A DNA stretch of 64,000 nt, from NCBI GenBank assembly GCA_949128115.1, contig OX421966.1:65779416-65843415 (forward strand), in the 5' to 3' direction. The notes below the pieces were generated by a model. That model did not search any database. It worked only from the letters and a program-made list of their open reading frames with translations, and had not been told where the DNA came from. Position numbers and translations under genes: made by a program. Source of the stretch: Anaspis maculata (Eukaryota > Arthropoda > Insecta > Coleoptera > Scraptiidae). Positions 33,181 through 44,129 of this stretch are shown piece by piece; position 1 is the stretch's first letter; every line of letters begins with the position of its first letter.

Positions 33181-34204
33181 TTATGTCAGCGACATATCAC
33201 CCATGAGCCTTCGGCGTAAGGGTGATATGTCGTTGACCTGGGCAGTGGTGTCTTTTTCAAATGTATCCGTTCATGCATTAGATCCATAAGTTGGATTATA
33301 TGGCGCTATTGTAGATGCCGGTGATGCTAGTTTCTGTGTGCGCCGGTAGATGGCGCCACTGTAGATGCCGGTGATCCAAGTTCGTATATGTGCTGAAAAA
33401 TGGTGATATTGGCGAGCGTTTGGTGTTGTGCGCATGTGCGTGCATTGGTGTATGTCTGTGCATGTGTGCGCATATGCGGGCATGCCAGAGTGTGCATATG
33501 TGTGTGTATGCGCCGGCGTATGCATGTGCGCGTGTGTGCGTGCATGGCTTCTAACAACACAAAAATGTCACATAAAGCAAATAATTTCCCAAAAAAGTTG
33601 ACAAATCTAAAAGAAAACGTGAAAAAGGTGAGTTGTTTCTTGTCAAACTATTGGAATTGTGTGAGAGATCATTGCAATTTAGACAAAAAGTCTCTCCAGC
33701 ACCTTCCTAAAGAATGCAAAATGTCACACAAATCACATGATTCCACAGAGTCACCAAATCTAGAAGAAAACGGAAAAACGGTGAGTTCTTACCTGATAAA
33801 CTATTGGAATTGTGTGAAAGATCGTCTCAATTTTGACAGGAAGCCACTTTCAAAACCCAAAAGAATGCAAAGATGCTACAATAATCACATGATTTCTCGG
33901 TAAGAGTCACCAAATCTAGATGAAAGCGTGGAAAAAATGAGTTGTTTCTTGTCAAACTATCAGATTTGTGTGAGAATATTCTCAACTTTGACAAAAAGTC
34001 ACTCTTAAGCCTCCTAAAGAATGCAAAAATCCCACACAAAGCACATGATTTCTTAAAAAAAGTCGTCAAATCTAGAAGAAAACGTGGAAAATGTGAGTTG
34101 TTTTCTGTGAAAAAATATTGGATTTGTGTGAAAATAGTCTCAACTTTGACAAAAAGTCGCTCTAAAACCCCCCCAAAGAATGCAAAAATGCTGCACAAAT
34201 CACA
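33181..34204. repeat. Palindrome centre: unpaired spacer with hairpin and extra 155-bp units
   Basis: 33184-33236 is a hairpin: GTCAGCGACATATCACCC pairs with GGGTGATATGTCGTTGAC. Next come two copies of a GATGCCGGTGATGCTAGT-like unit (about 33313 and 33364), then an alternating TGTGCG/TGCGCA tract at 33420-33545, then about four 155-bp units (33545-34204) in the right-arm orientation with no mirror on the left. The centre is therefore not perfectly symmetrical. Confidence 0.8.
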
Positions 34205-35760
34205 CGATTTCTCAAAAAGAGTCGTCAAATCTAGAAGAAAACGTAGAAAAGGTGAGTTATTTCTTGACAAACTATTGGAATTTGTATAAGAGATCGTCCC
34301 AATTTTAACAAAAAGTCACTCTAAAACCCCTAAAGAATACAAAAATGTTACACAAAGCATATAAGTTCTCAAAAAAGTCACCAAATCTAGAAGAGAACGT
34401 GGAAAATGTGGGTTGTCTCCTGCCACACTATTAGATTTGTGTGAAAATCATCTCAATTTCGGCAAAATGTCACTCTAAAGCCCCCTAAAGAATGCAAAGA
34501 TGCTACACATAGGATCTGATTTCTTGAAAAAAGAGTCACCGAATCTAGAATAGTACCGGATTTTTCTCCCCTAATAGTTGGCAATGAGTGCGTTTGCGTG
34601 CATATGTTACTATGTGTGTATGCATGTGCGCGCATGCGCGTGCATGACTTCTAACAACACAAACATGTTACATCAAGCATATACCCAATTCCTCAAAGAG
34701 AGCACCAAATCTAGGAGAAAACATGGAGAATGTAAGTTGTTTCCTGCTAAACTATTGGATTTGTGTGGAAATCATCTCAATTTTGACAAAAATTCACTCG
34801 ACAAGCCTCTAAACAATGCAAAAATGCTGCACAAATCACATGACTTCTCAAAAAGAGTCACCAAATCTGGAAGAGAACATGGAAAAGATTAGTTGTTTGC
34901 TACCAAACTATTGGAATTGTGTGAGAGATCGTCTCAATTTAGACCAAAAAGTCACTCTAAAACCCCTAAAGAATGCAAACATGCTACACAAAGCACATGA
35001 TTTCTCAAAAAGAGTCACCAAATCTAGAAGAAAACATGAAAAAGATGAGTTGTTTCCTGCCACACTATTAGGTTTTTGTGAAAATCATCTTAATTTTGAC
35101 AAAAAGTCACTCTGAAACTCTGAAAAATGCTAAAATGCTACATAGAGCACTTGATTTCTTGAAAATAGTCGCAAATTTAGAAGAAAACGTGTGAAATGTG
35201 AGTTGTTTCCTGTAAACAAATATTGGATTTTTGTGAAAATTATCTCAACTTTGATAAAAAGTCACTCTAAAGAATGCAGAAATGCTACACAAAGGATTTG
35301 ATTTCTCAAAAAAAGTCACTAAATCTAGGATAGTGCCAGATTTTTTCCCCTAATAGTTGGAAATGGGTGCGTTTGCGTGCATATGTGTGTGTGTCTATGT
35401 GTGTATGCATGTGCGCGCATGCGCGTGCATGACTTCCAACAGCACAAACATGCTACATTGAGCACATAATTTCTCAAAAAGGGTCACCAAATCTAGGAGA
35501 AAACGTGGAAGATGTGAGTTGTTTCCTGCTAAACTATTGAATTTGTGTGAAATCATCTCAATTTTGACAAAAAGTCACTCTAAAACCCCCTCAAAAATGC
35601 AAAAATGTTACACAAATCTCATGATTTCTCAAGAAGGGTCACTAAATCTATGGGAAAACGTGGAAAATGTGAGCTGTTTGCTGTTAAACTATTGGAATTG
35701 TGTGAAAATCATCTCAATTTTTCACAAAGAGCATCAAATCTAGAATGTAGAAATGGTGAG
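34205..35760. repeat. ~155-bp tandem array, right arm
   Basis: GAAAACGTGGAAAATGTGAG-type anchors occur about every 153-161 bp (34239, 34393, 34717, 34872, 35029, 35182, 35499, 35655). Two alternating TG/CG/CA tracts (about 34590-34650 and 35365-35430) interrupt the spacing at the mirror positions of those in the left arm. Confidence 0.93.
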
Positions 35761-36404
35761 TTGTTCCAGGATTTCTTTTTTAATGGTTGGTATTACCTAT
35801 ATGCATGATTCTGATAAAAAATAAGATCTTTCAAGTGACGTGACGTACTTCTAGAAAATATATACATAGGTATATACATGCATATGCCTATATGTGCACA
35901 CATCTACTTATGAGCTACCTACCTGTATAGGATCATAGCATTCAAATCTTGTGTTATTCAGCACCTTATTACTTGGCATTCGGCGTGTCTTTGATTCAGC
36001 ATTAAATATTTTGATGCTGGAAAATAACGCAAGTTTCTCGATATTTTTACTGAAACAGTCCAATTACCAGCAATAATACTTATAGCTACGTATTATTGTG
36101 TATATGTATAACATTATAAGTGATAACCATGAGGATTAAGTTACCATTCGTTTATTTGTAATTAAGACAATCTCTTTTTGGACATAAATTAGTAGGTATA
36201 GGTAAATCTAGAAATGGATATTTCTGGAATAATGCCTCAGATCGTATCTAAGTAAACTAGGAGCAAGCTGGAGAATACTCATCATGGACTAAGATACAAT
36301 GATGGGGATATTCCATATTTTGCGTAACAGAGTATTCAGAGATCCTCCTTTTCTAGATTTTTCTATTGCACAGTCCGCTAAAGTTCCCTGTTTTGTTTTG
36401 TAAA

Positions 36405-36620
36405 AGGACAACAGAAGAAGGCTTTCCTTGAAGAAATTATTGAGAGATATTGTGATGATGAATTATGTGTGCAAATTGTGGATGTCGGGGAGGAGGATAG
36501 TGTACCAAAATTTGATAAGAAATTACCACAGCGCAATCACCATTTTTTGAAACCATGTATTTGTTCTTTGAATAATTTTATGCTGCTTTATACTTGGTTA
36601 ATCAATTTACTGCCCAAATA
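36405..36620 (+). pseudogene. C-terminal remnant of the DIQGF-family gene, right arm
   Basis: Encodes QQKKAFLEEIIERYCDDELC on the plus strand, then the same Cys/His-rich tail as 30079-29864. The N-terminal two thirds are missing because of the ~0.9-kb right-arm deletion. Confidence 0.6.
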
Positions 36621-36714
36621 AACTCTGTCCTATTGATTCGCTTGTTTTATTTCCCGAGACTGCATAGTTTCTTTTGTTCACTTCTTTAGAATGTTCTAGA
36701 ATGTCATTTAGTAA

Positions 36715-37645
36715 CAATATTCTAGACTTTTCTCAACTCTTGCGCAATTTTACGCGATAACTTCTGGACTTGTTCATGCTAGCACTTCCGTTGTTTTGGA
36801 ACCTTGTTGGCTTTCTCTAGAATTTTTTTCGAGGTTAACACTTATTGCATCACATGTTGCAACACTAACCTCAAAATACAATGAATCATCACGTGACCTG
36901 GTAAACAATTTCCTAAACAGTTGTGTCATTTAGTAACAATATTCTAGACTTTTCTCAAGTATTGCGCAATTTTACGCAATAATCTCTGGACTTGTCCATG
37001 TTAGCACTTTCGTTGTTCTGGAACCTTGTTGGCTTTCTCTAGAATTTTTTTCGAGGTAAACATTTATTGCATCACATGTTGCAACACCAACCTTAAAATA
37101 CAATGAATCATTACGTGACCTGGTGATCAATTCCCTAAACAGTTGTGTCATTTAGTAACAATATTCTAGACTTTTCTTAACTATTGCGCAATTTTACGCA
37201 ATAACTTCTGGACTTGTTCATGTTAGCACTTTCGTTGTTTTGGAACCTTGTTGGCTTTCTCTAGAATTTTTTTTGAGGTAAACACTTATTGCATCACATG
37301 TTGCAACACCAACCTTAAGATATAATAAATCATCACGTGACCTGGTAAACAATTCCCTGAACAGTTGTGTCATTTAGTAACAATATTCTAGACTTTTCTT
37401 AACTATTGCGCAATTTTACGCAATAGCTTCTGGACTTGTTCATGTAAGCACTTTCGTTGTTTAGGAACCTTGCTGGCTTTCTCCTAGATTTTTCGAGATA
37501 AACACTAATTGCGTCGCATGTTGCAACATTAACCTTGAAATACAATGAATCATCACGTGACCTGGTGAACAATTCCCTAAATAGTTGTGTCAATTAGTAA
37601 CACTATTCTAGACATTTCTCAACTATTGCGCAAATTTACGCAATA
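36715..37645. repeat. 223-bp tandem array, right arm (about 4-5 units)
   Basis: Complement of the left-arm array. TTGCGCAATTTTACGCAATA recurs near 36963, 37185 and 37408, with diverged copies near 36742 and 37625. The first and last units are partial. Contains the empty target of LINE-2 at 37592-37595. Confidence 0.95.
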
Positions 37646-38496
37646 ACTTACTAATAACTCATACGTAAGTTCACCTACTACTACACACTAGAGCTTCATC
37701 CCTTCAAGGGTCCCCAGTAATGGAAGGATGTATCGGATCAAAACGACTGCTAGTAAACATAAAGAGCGTGTATTGTTCTGTGTGTATCAAAATAAGTATG
37801 CATAACAATGTTTAATCTGAACCAAATAAAACTTCAACCAATGACAGCTAATGTGTATTTCTCTTCATATCAACCTCATCCATACATTCCTAAAGTTGAG
37901 TGGATGTGCTGTTCTATTCCTACGCATGCGTAATTTTTGACGCAGAGATAGTTGCGCCTATGGCTTGACCTTGAGATAGTAGTTGAAAGCAACCCTATGC
38001 TCCTTTTTCCTATATGATTCGATGAACATAAATGTCACTAGATTTTCCACCAACACATTCATCGATAACTATCCAACCAGATATCCACCTAGTGATAGAT
38101 CTCCAGATTTAATGGTAATGCGGGTTCGTATCTGTACTAACAGATGTTGGCCTTGTAGGTTTGTATCTATGCTAAATGGAGCTTCGCAGTTGTACCGGGA
38201 GATTGCGTTACTGCCACTATCAATAGATTACTGTAAACGCCGGTAATACGGGTTTCTGTAATTGTCGGTAGATTCCTGTGAATGCCGGTAATGCAGATTC
38301 CATCGATGGATTTCTGTGAATGCCGGTAATACAGGTTCCTGTGAATATAGGTAGATTCCTGTAAATGCCGGTAATGCAGGTTTTTGTAAATGTCGGTAAT
38401 GTTGGTTCTTCTGCGCGCTGCTAAGTGGCGCTACTGTCGGTGACCTTGAAGTGCGCCAGAATGCCCCTAGCTATACTACTATTCCGCAACGCTTAT

Positions 38497-38735
38497 CTCA
38501 TCAATTCAACTCCGTCCTTGAACAGGGAGAGTTCCTCTCTCCGCAATGCAATCGCAGTGCAACTCTTACACAGAGAAACTAATGATCTATTTTCTGAATG
38601 ATAAAGAAAGTAACAGTCGAACACAATCATTTTTTCATTTTGTTCAAAATTTTTCATTGCTTCGGTGAAAAAGCGAGACTGTCTGGGGGGGGGGGGCTAT
38701 AACCCCTTAGCCCCCTCCCCTTGGCTGCGCCACTG
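38497..38735. other. Right end of the giant element
   Basis: Unpaired with the left end except for the outermost 14 bp and a G/C-run. It contains GGGGGGGGGGGG at about 38684-38695, followed by CCCCTTAGCCCCCTCCCC and the TIR TGGCTGCGCCACTG at 38722-38735. Confidence 0.7.
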
Positions 38736-38743
38736 TCTGAGCT
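38736..38743. repeat. 8-bp target site duplication, right
   Basis: TCTGAGCT, identical to 24842-24849. Confidence 0.85.
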
Positions 38744-40357
38744 AATACCCAACAAATTAGTAGCAATCTTGGTAGGAATACTCAATTGTTAACATACTGT
38801 CACCCTATCAAACTGTTGACTTGCTGAATTCTTGTTCAATTGAGTACCACACCCCAATGAGAAAATACGGGATCCAGTTGCTCTTGAAGAGAGATTGAGA
38901 GAAAATTCACTTATCAATGCAAACGAATAAGCAGAAAGCGCAAGAGCGTCCAGTGCTGTTACGCCACGATATTGTTTCCATTAAGACTTCGGCTGTGCTG
39001 CGCGGATAGTTTTCAGAGTTTTAATTTCCACTCTGCGATATTTCTTTTCCCGCTCTTCTGGCTGTTTTGTTGCAGGGAGCTCTCTGCCTGGCTGGAAAGC
39101 AGTTTGCATGCGTTATCGTCGAGCTACCACAGTGTCTAACCACCAGCCGCCAGAATGAGCATCCGCCCAGCCGAAGCAGTGGACCCGGCGGCCCCTCCAA
39201 GACCGCCGGAGCATTCAACAGGGCCGCTCGACGAAACATGGGGTAGTTTTTAATTAAGGCGACACAACGGGAGCGTTAAGAATTCCACGGATTCCAGACT
39301 GTTTTAATTGTGTTACGATTAGTCATCCCTCTTCGTCTGGCCCGCGGCCGGGGCCCGGCGACGCAGAGAAGGACGCGAGATGTGGACATAAAGAAGAGCC
39401 AAACACGCCCTGCGGAAGAAATGCAAATATGCATTTAATTAGCGATATTAAATTATAAATTCGTATCACCGGCCAGAGGGTCGTTGAAGAAACCGGATAA
39501 AGTGGTGCTGGCGCTTCGAAGTTTTTTTTTTGTTCTAGTAGTAGCGGAGTTGAAAACCCGCAACCGATAAATAGGAAATTATCCGATTTTAGGGGAGGTG
39601 GAACCTGGTGTGCAAATTTTGGACGTGAACGCACACACACATATACACACCACCGAACCGAAGCGAACAACAAACAACTTCACACCCTCGTATTTTATAA
39701 ACGTGTTAAATGAGTAGGCCGGGGATCGTATCTGGAATCAATTTATGTTGGCAATATTGCATATTTGTGTTTCCCCGGGGAGATCCAAATATCAAGTCTG
39801 CTGGTGGAAACCTCGGCTTCTGAATATTACATCGCGCAAGATATATTTCGAAACGTCTCCCGCTGTTATGGTAAAGCTTTCGCTCCGTCTGGCTTTTCTC
39901 GTTCCACCAGTGCGAGAATGGAAAATGCTCCGATCTTCCTCCGCATTTTGCTCCTGTATTGTGGTCGGTGTTTTGTAGTAAACATAGTTACGTTGGCAGA
40001 TTTTTGTTGAGAAGACGACTCTGACACGCACCCAAGGGAAATAATAATGCATGGTTTCTCTTTTTCTCGTTATTTCAAAAGAAGAAACATCTCAGGACCG
40101 ACAGCTTCAAGTTCAAGATGAAAAGTGTGGAAAGTTGGAATCAAAATGATTGCAGTGCAACTGAGAATGTTTTCGAAAAATTTCCGTATTTGAGAAAAAG
40201 AACCCGTGCCTACGGGAGGTTCGTTGATGTCAGAATCTTGTCTAATTGCTCAGGTGGGCCGAGTCTTTTGACTATCGATGACCACAGTCGTAGCCATTTA
40301 CCTTACAGCTCGAAACTTTCTAACGAGCCCTACTAGACCCGATGCCTCTTTTTTAGT
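38744..40357. other. Host-like intergenic island
   Basis: 39000-39660 is GC-richer with AATTAG/TTAATTA words and CG-rich blocks. No frame resembles a known protein, and short open frames on both strands overlap. No repeat was recognised, apart from a short (CA)n-like tract near 39630. Confidence 0.35.
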
Positions 40358-41880
40358 AGGTTTTCTTATGGTATCCCGTGTGCAAGTTGAGACTAGAGTA
40401 TAGTGGTTGGTGCCAAATTGTTCCTTAGATCATGCTGAACTGGGATCGCGATGGCGAACATCCGAGACCCGCGACTGGGCAGCGGGAGGGGGGATAAAAT
40501 GTGATGAAGAAAAAAAAATTTTGAATAATGAACCGAAAGATGTACAGTTATGAAAGTTATCACACGTATTCACCATTTCACGTTATTGGAGGTTCAGCAA
40601 ACCGATTTCAAAAATATCAATCATTCCCAGAGGTATCTTCAAAAATATAATTTTTTTTGTCAACATTTTATTGTTAAAAAATCGAAGAATTTTGAAAAGA
40701 TGGGAAGATGAAACTCTAGATTTTGACAATTGGTACTATTTTGAGAAACAAAACCGTCAACTGTTTCCACAAGCTTGGCCGCCATCTTGGATTTTCTTTT
40801 GGTACAGTAGTCACAAAAACGACAGGGGACTATGAGTATGGTAGCGTTCGATCATTTCAATATGAAAAGTCACTTCCCAGAGAGGGTTTGTTGCTTGTTT
40901 GGCGAGGAAAATTGCTATTCCATCATCTCCGGCTCCTGCGCGAATCCAGTACCAATGATGGCTGATTTGAAGCTGGAAGTGGCACAATACGTTTTGTGCC
41001 ATAAATCTTGATAGTTTGTGAAGTCGACCACCAAAATTAATGATCATGAATGGTTTATTGTTGGTGATTGGTTGAAGCAAAGTGTGCACATTTTTGGCAA
41101 AGAACGCGTAAAAACTGAGTTTTTAGTGAACATTACAAAGCTTTGGAGAAAGACCTGCGGCCAAGATTGGCGGCGAAAGTCATGTAACTAGTTAAAGTGA
41201 GTATGCTTTATAACAAGTAGCTGTCATGAATGGTGTAGGTTTCTTGAAGATCTCTAGGGAGGTCGCCAAAGATGTTTTTTCATGATAATATTCCCAAGTA
41301 CAGTCCCTTCCAAAAGTTTCTCTATTCTCTAGGGACCAACTCTTTCGACCACGGAACATTTGCAAGACTCAAATAATTGATTTGTTCGGTTTATTCAAAA
41401 TCACCGCAGTTCACGCAGCTCAAAGATTTGTGGGGGTGATTTTTCACAAACCTACAGACTTTTGGGAGGGACTGTACTTGAAAATATTATCATCAAAAAA
41501 CATCTTTGTCGACTTCTCTAGAGGTCTTCAAGCGATCTACACGATTCATTATAGCTTCTTGTTGTAGAGCATACTTACTTTAGCTAGTTACATGACTTTC
41601 GTCGCCAATCTTGGCCGCAGGTCTCCCTCCAGAGCTTTGTAATGTCCACTAAAAACTCAGTTTTTATGCATTTTCTGCCAAAAATTAGCACATTTTGCTT
41701 CAGCCAATCACCAACAATGAACCATTTGATTTATGATCATAAATTTTGGTGGTTGACTCCACAAACTATCAAGTTTTATGGTACAAAACGTATTGTAGCG
41801 CTTCCATCTCCAAATCAGCAATCATTGGCACTGGATTCGGCAGGAGCCGGAGAGAGCAGAATGGCAATTTTTTTCGACAA

Positions 41881-43122
41881 AGATAGATAGATTTATCTCC
41901 AACAGGCGGTGTACCCAATACAGGAAATGTTCAAAGAACTAAAATAACAATAAATTATCACACATGAATCACAATGGAAGATAGAATTTTACAGTACTCG
42001 CTGGATATGTTTTATGGGAGTAAAATTTATATCACAGCTGTTTGAAATGCTATTGAACACATTACACATATAATCAACAGGGGACTTCAACAATAAATTT
42101 GTCTTAGGACGTTCAGTGTAGAAAGTGTGCTGGAGTCTAGAAGAAGCCCTAGCTACCAAAAACATCAACCGACCCAGCAAGTAGGGACAGTCTATGCTCC
42201 CGCGACACAGCCCAACGAGGAAAGTCACCGCAATCTGCAATCTACGTCTCTCGAGAGACACAACATCAAACTCATTCAGCAAAGCACCGTGATCGAAGCC
42301 TTTGCAAGGGTATACACCATCCGTCCTGAACTTGAGCAACTTCAAAAATTTCCGCTGGACAGTCTCAATTATTCTTACTTGTGAATTGTAAATAGGATGC
42401 CATATCACAGCTCCGTACTCCAGTCGGCTTCGTACTAAGGATGAGTAAAGCAACAAGTGACTAGAATTGTTTGGGAAACATTTATAATTCCTATATATAA
42501 ATCCTGACATCCTTGAAGCAGAAGATACACAACTTTTAACCTGCATATCAAAACTGAAGGACTCGTCGAATATGACACCTAGATCTTTTATGTTGGAACA
42601 CCTGGCAACACACACACCATTCAATACATACTGGTACTCTAGCTTATTTTTTCTTCTTCTATAACTCACCACGTGACATTTCTCAATATTCAGGAATAGC
42701 CTATTCTTCTCGCACCACAGGGCAATTGTGTCCAGATCTCTCTGCAGGGCAAGACAGCTGTCAATCGACTGGACTTCACTGAAAAGTTTTAGGTCATCAG
42801 CAAATAAAAGACCCAGGCTCTTGACCCCACACAAGATGTCATTTATAAAGAGGAGAAAAAGTAAAGGACCCAAGTTGGAGCCCTGTGGTACTCCGGAAGT
42901 TGGCGTAAAGCTCCTAGATCTATTACCTATGTGCTGGACGTATGATTCCCTGTTGCAGAGGTAAGACTGTAAAAGTTTAACAAGAGGCGCCGAGAAACCA
43001 GCCGCTCTCAATTTCCGCAGCAAGATGCCATGATCGATTCGGTCAAATGCCTTCTGAAAATCTGTATAAATGACATCTACCTGCCCTCCACTATCCAAGG
43101 TTTCAACTACATACTGAGAGAA
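41881..43122 (-). mobile_element. 5'-truncated LINE (LINE-3) with GATA tail
   Basis: On the minus strand the element ends in a GATAAATCTATCTATCT tail at 41881-41897 and starts near 43122, where coding sequence begins abruptly. The opposite arm (about 40885-40925) has no insertion at the mirror position, which confirms the limits. A CTTT-like short duplication is possible at the junctions. Confidence 0.88.
41989..43098 (-). CDS. LINE reverse transcriptase, C-terminal 369 residues, open frame
   Basis: The open frame continues upstream to about 43122 without a start codon, so this is a 5'-truncated ORF2. Motifs: VDVIYTDFQKAFDRIDHGIL (RT motif with catalytic Asp), SGVPQGSNLGPLLFLLFIND, GLLFADDLKLF (FADD active site), then KDLGVIFDESFSF, SRLEYGAVIWHP, VQRKFLKLLKFRTDGVYP and a C-terminal tail ending about residue 369. 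It lacks the endonuclease and the first part of RT. No stop or frameshift interrupts it, so it is the youngest-looking retrotransposon here. Similar to the LINE-1 fragment at 25345-26398. It cannot mobilise itself as it stands. Confidence 0.88.
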   Translation of the reverse strand: MDSGGQVDVIYTDFQKAFDRIDHGILLRKLRAAGFSAPLVKLLQSYLCNRESYVQHIGNRSRSFTPTSGVPQGSNLGPLLFLLFINDILCGVKSLGLLFADDLKLFSEVQSIDSCLALQRDLDTIALWCEKNRLFLNIEKCHVVSYRRRKNKLEYQYVLNGVCVARCSNIKDLGVIFDESFSFDMQVKSCVSSASRMSGFIYRNYKCFPNNSSHLLLYSSLVRSRLEYGAVIWHPIYNSQVRIIETVQRKFLKLLKFRTDGVYPCKGFDHGALLNEFDVVSLERRRLQIAVTFLVGLCRGSIDCPYLLGRLMFLVARASSRLQHTFYTERPKTNLLLKSPVDYMCNVFNSISNSCDINFTPIKHIQRVL

Positions 43123-43718
43123 AGTAACTTACCCCCTCTGGGGAATTACTTCTCCTATTGAAATGATCTAATGCTACCATACCCACAGTCACCTGTCGTT
43201 TTTGCGACTACTGCACCAAAAGGAAATCCAAGATGGCGGCCAAGCTGGTGAAAACAGTTGACGGTCTTGTTGCCTAAAATAGTAGGCCGAGGAATTTTCG
43301 CCAGTCACGACTATATTTCCCACATCCCTAATAGTCAAAATGTCAATTTTCATCTTTCCATCTTCAAAATTCTTCGATTTTTTTCAACATTGAAATGTCC
43401 ACAAATAAAAATTATATCTTCGAAAATCTCTCTGGAATCGACTGATATTTTCGAAATCGGTTTGTTAAACCTTCATTGGCGTAGAATGGCGAATACGTAC
43501 GGTAACTTTCATCACTGTACCTCTTTCGTTTCATGATTTAACATTTTTTATGTCTTGATCACATCCCCCTCCTCCCCCTCCCGCTGCTGTGTCGCGGATC
43601 TCAGATGTTCGCCATCGCGATCCTAGTTCAGCATGATCTAAGGAACAATTTGGTACCAACCACTATACTCTAATCTCAACTTGCAGACGGGCCTCAAAAA
43701 ATGAAAATAAGAAAACCC

Positions 43719-44129
43719 TCTATTCCAGTTGTTCGTGGAATTGCTGGCCCCAAAATTGGCCTCCTTTCAGCTTCTGAGTGTAGGATCTTCTTCATGCTTA
43801 AGAGCCCTACTGTGCACCTCTGTGTCTTGGTTGTCGTTGAGAGCTCTGATGAGCCTTACTTACTTAACTTTTTTTTTTCTTGGCTTTTTGCAATTTTAAT
43901 AAAGTACCTCACGTCTTCTTTTCTTGCTAGATTTCTTTGAGTCTTACTGTACCTTTCTTGAGCCTCTGTGTGTCGTTCGGAGTCCTGATAAGCTACCTAC
44001 CTCATTGTACCTCCAATGGGGGGGGGGGGTCTGCACCGGGTACCAGCAATAACGGGGTGTCAATGTCGGATTATTCGGGGATCGGTGTGCAGAAGGTGTT
44101 TACAGATGTTTACAGAAAGACACAAGGGG
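43719..44129. other. Unassigned stretch
   Basis: No gene recognised. Contains a T-run near 43873, repeated CTTTTCTTG-like words and a G-run at about 44018-44028. The left part of the R1 repeat may extend back into this interval, but it cannot be compared because its partner is cut by the gypsy element. Confidence 0.35.

Larger units (their letters stand above)
34205..38496. repeat. Right arm of the giant palindrome
   Basis: Mirror of 26398-33180. It lacks LINE-1, LINE-2 and the small foldback, and shows contiguous sequence at each of those sites. It also lacks about 0.9 kb corresponding to 30080-30985 of the left arm; the junction is at about 36398-36410 (CCTGTTTTGTTTTGTAAAAG). Confidence 0.92.
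24850..38735. mobile_element. Giant (13.9-kb) hAT-like non-autonomous element built on a palindrome
   Basis: The left end is CAGAGGCGCAGCCA and the right end is the complement of CAGTGGCGCAGCCA. Both run inward into G-rich tracts. A perfect 8-bp duplication, TCTGAGCT, flanks the unit. TIRs starting CAG-GGCG with 8-bp duplications fit the hAT superfamily. No transposase is recognisable inside, so a partner in trans would have moved it. The interior holds the ~12-kb palindrome, two tandem arrays, an uncharacterised small gene, two truncated LINEs and a small foldback. The alternative is that the two ends belong to different elements, but the matching 8-bp flank argues against that. Confidence 0.75.
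40358..43718. mobile_element. Foldback element, ~3.4 kb including a LINE
   Basis: The left end runs GGTTTTCTTA, then CAAGTTGAGACTAGAGTATA and CATGCTGAACTGGGATCGCG; the right end is its diverged complement. The left arm is about 40358-41325 and the right arm about 41460-43718, interrupted by a LINE at 41881-43122. The arms contain CCAAGATGGCGGCCAAG-like and AATCACCAACAATGAACCAT-like words. Arm identity looks lower than in the 44895-47062 palindrome, so it is older. No transposase inside. Confidence 0.88.

Noticed and set aside
31637..35808. Many similar Lys/Asn-rich frames (MLHKSHDFSKRV-like)
   Set aside because: They are the 155-bp tandem repeat translated; the recurrence follows the DNA period. 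I also considered a CRISPR-like array and rejected it: units are contiguous and far too long, with no unique spacers.
26889..38246. Paired frames starting MEATLCSF / MKATLCSF
   Set aside because: Mirror images in the giant palindrome; no domain, differences do not look like protein-level constraint.
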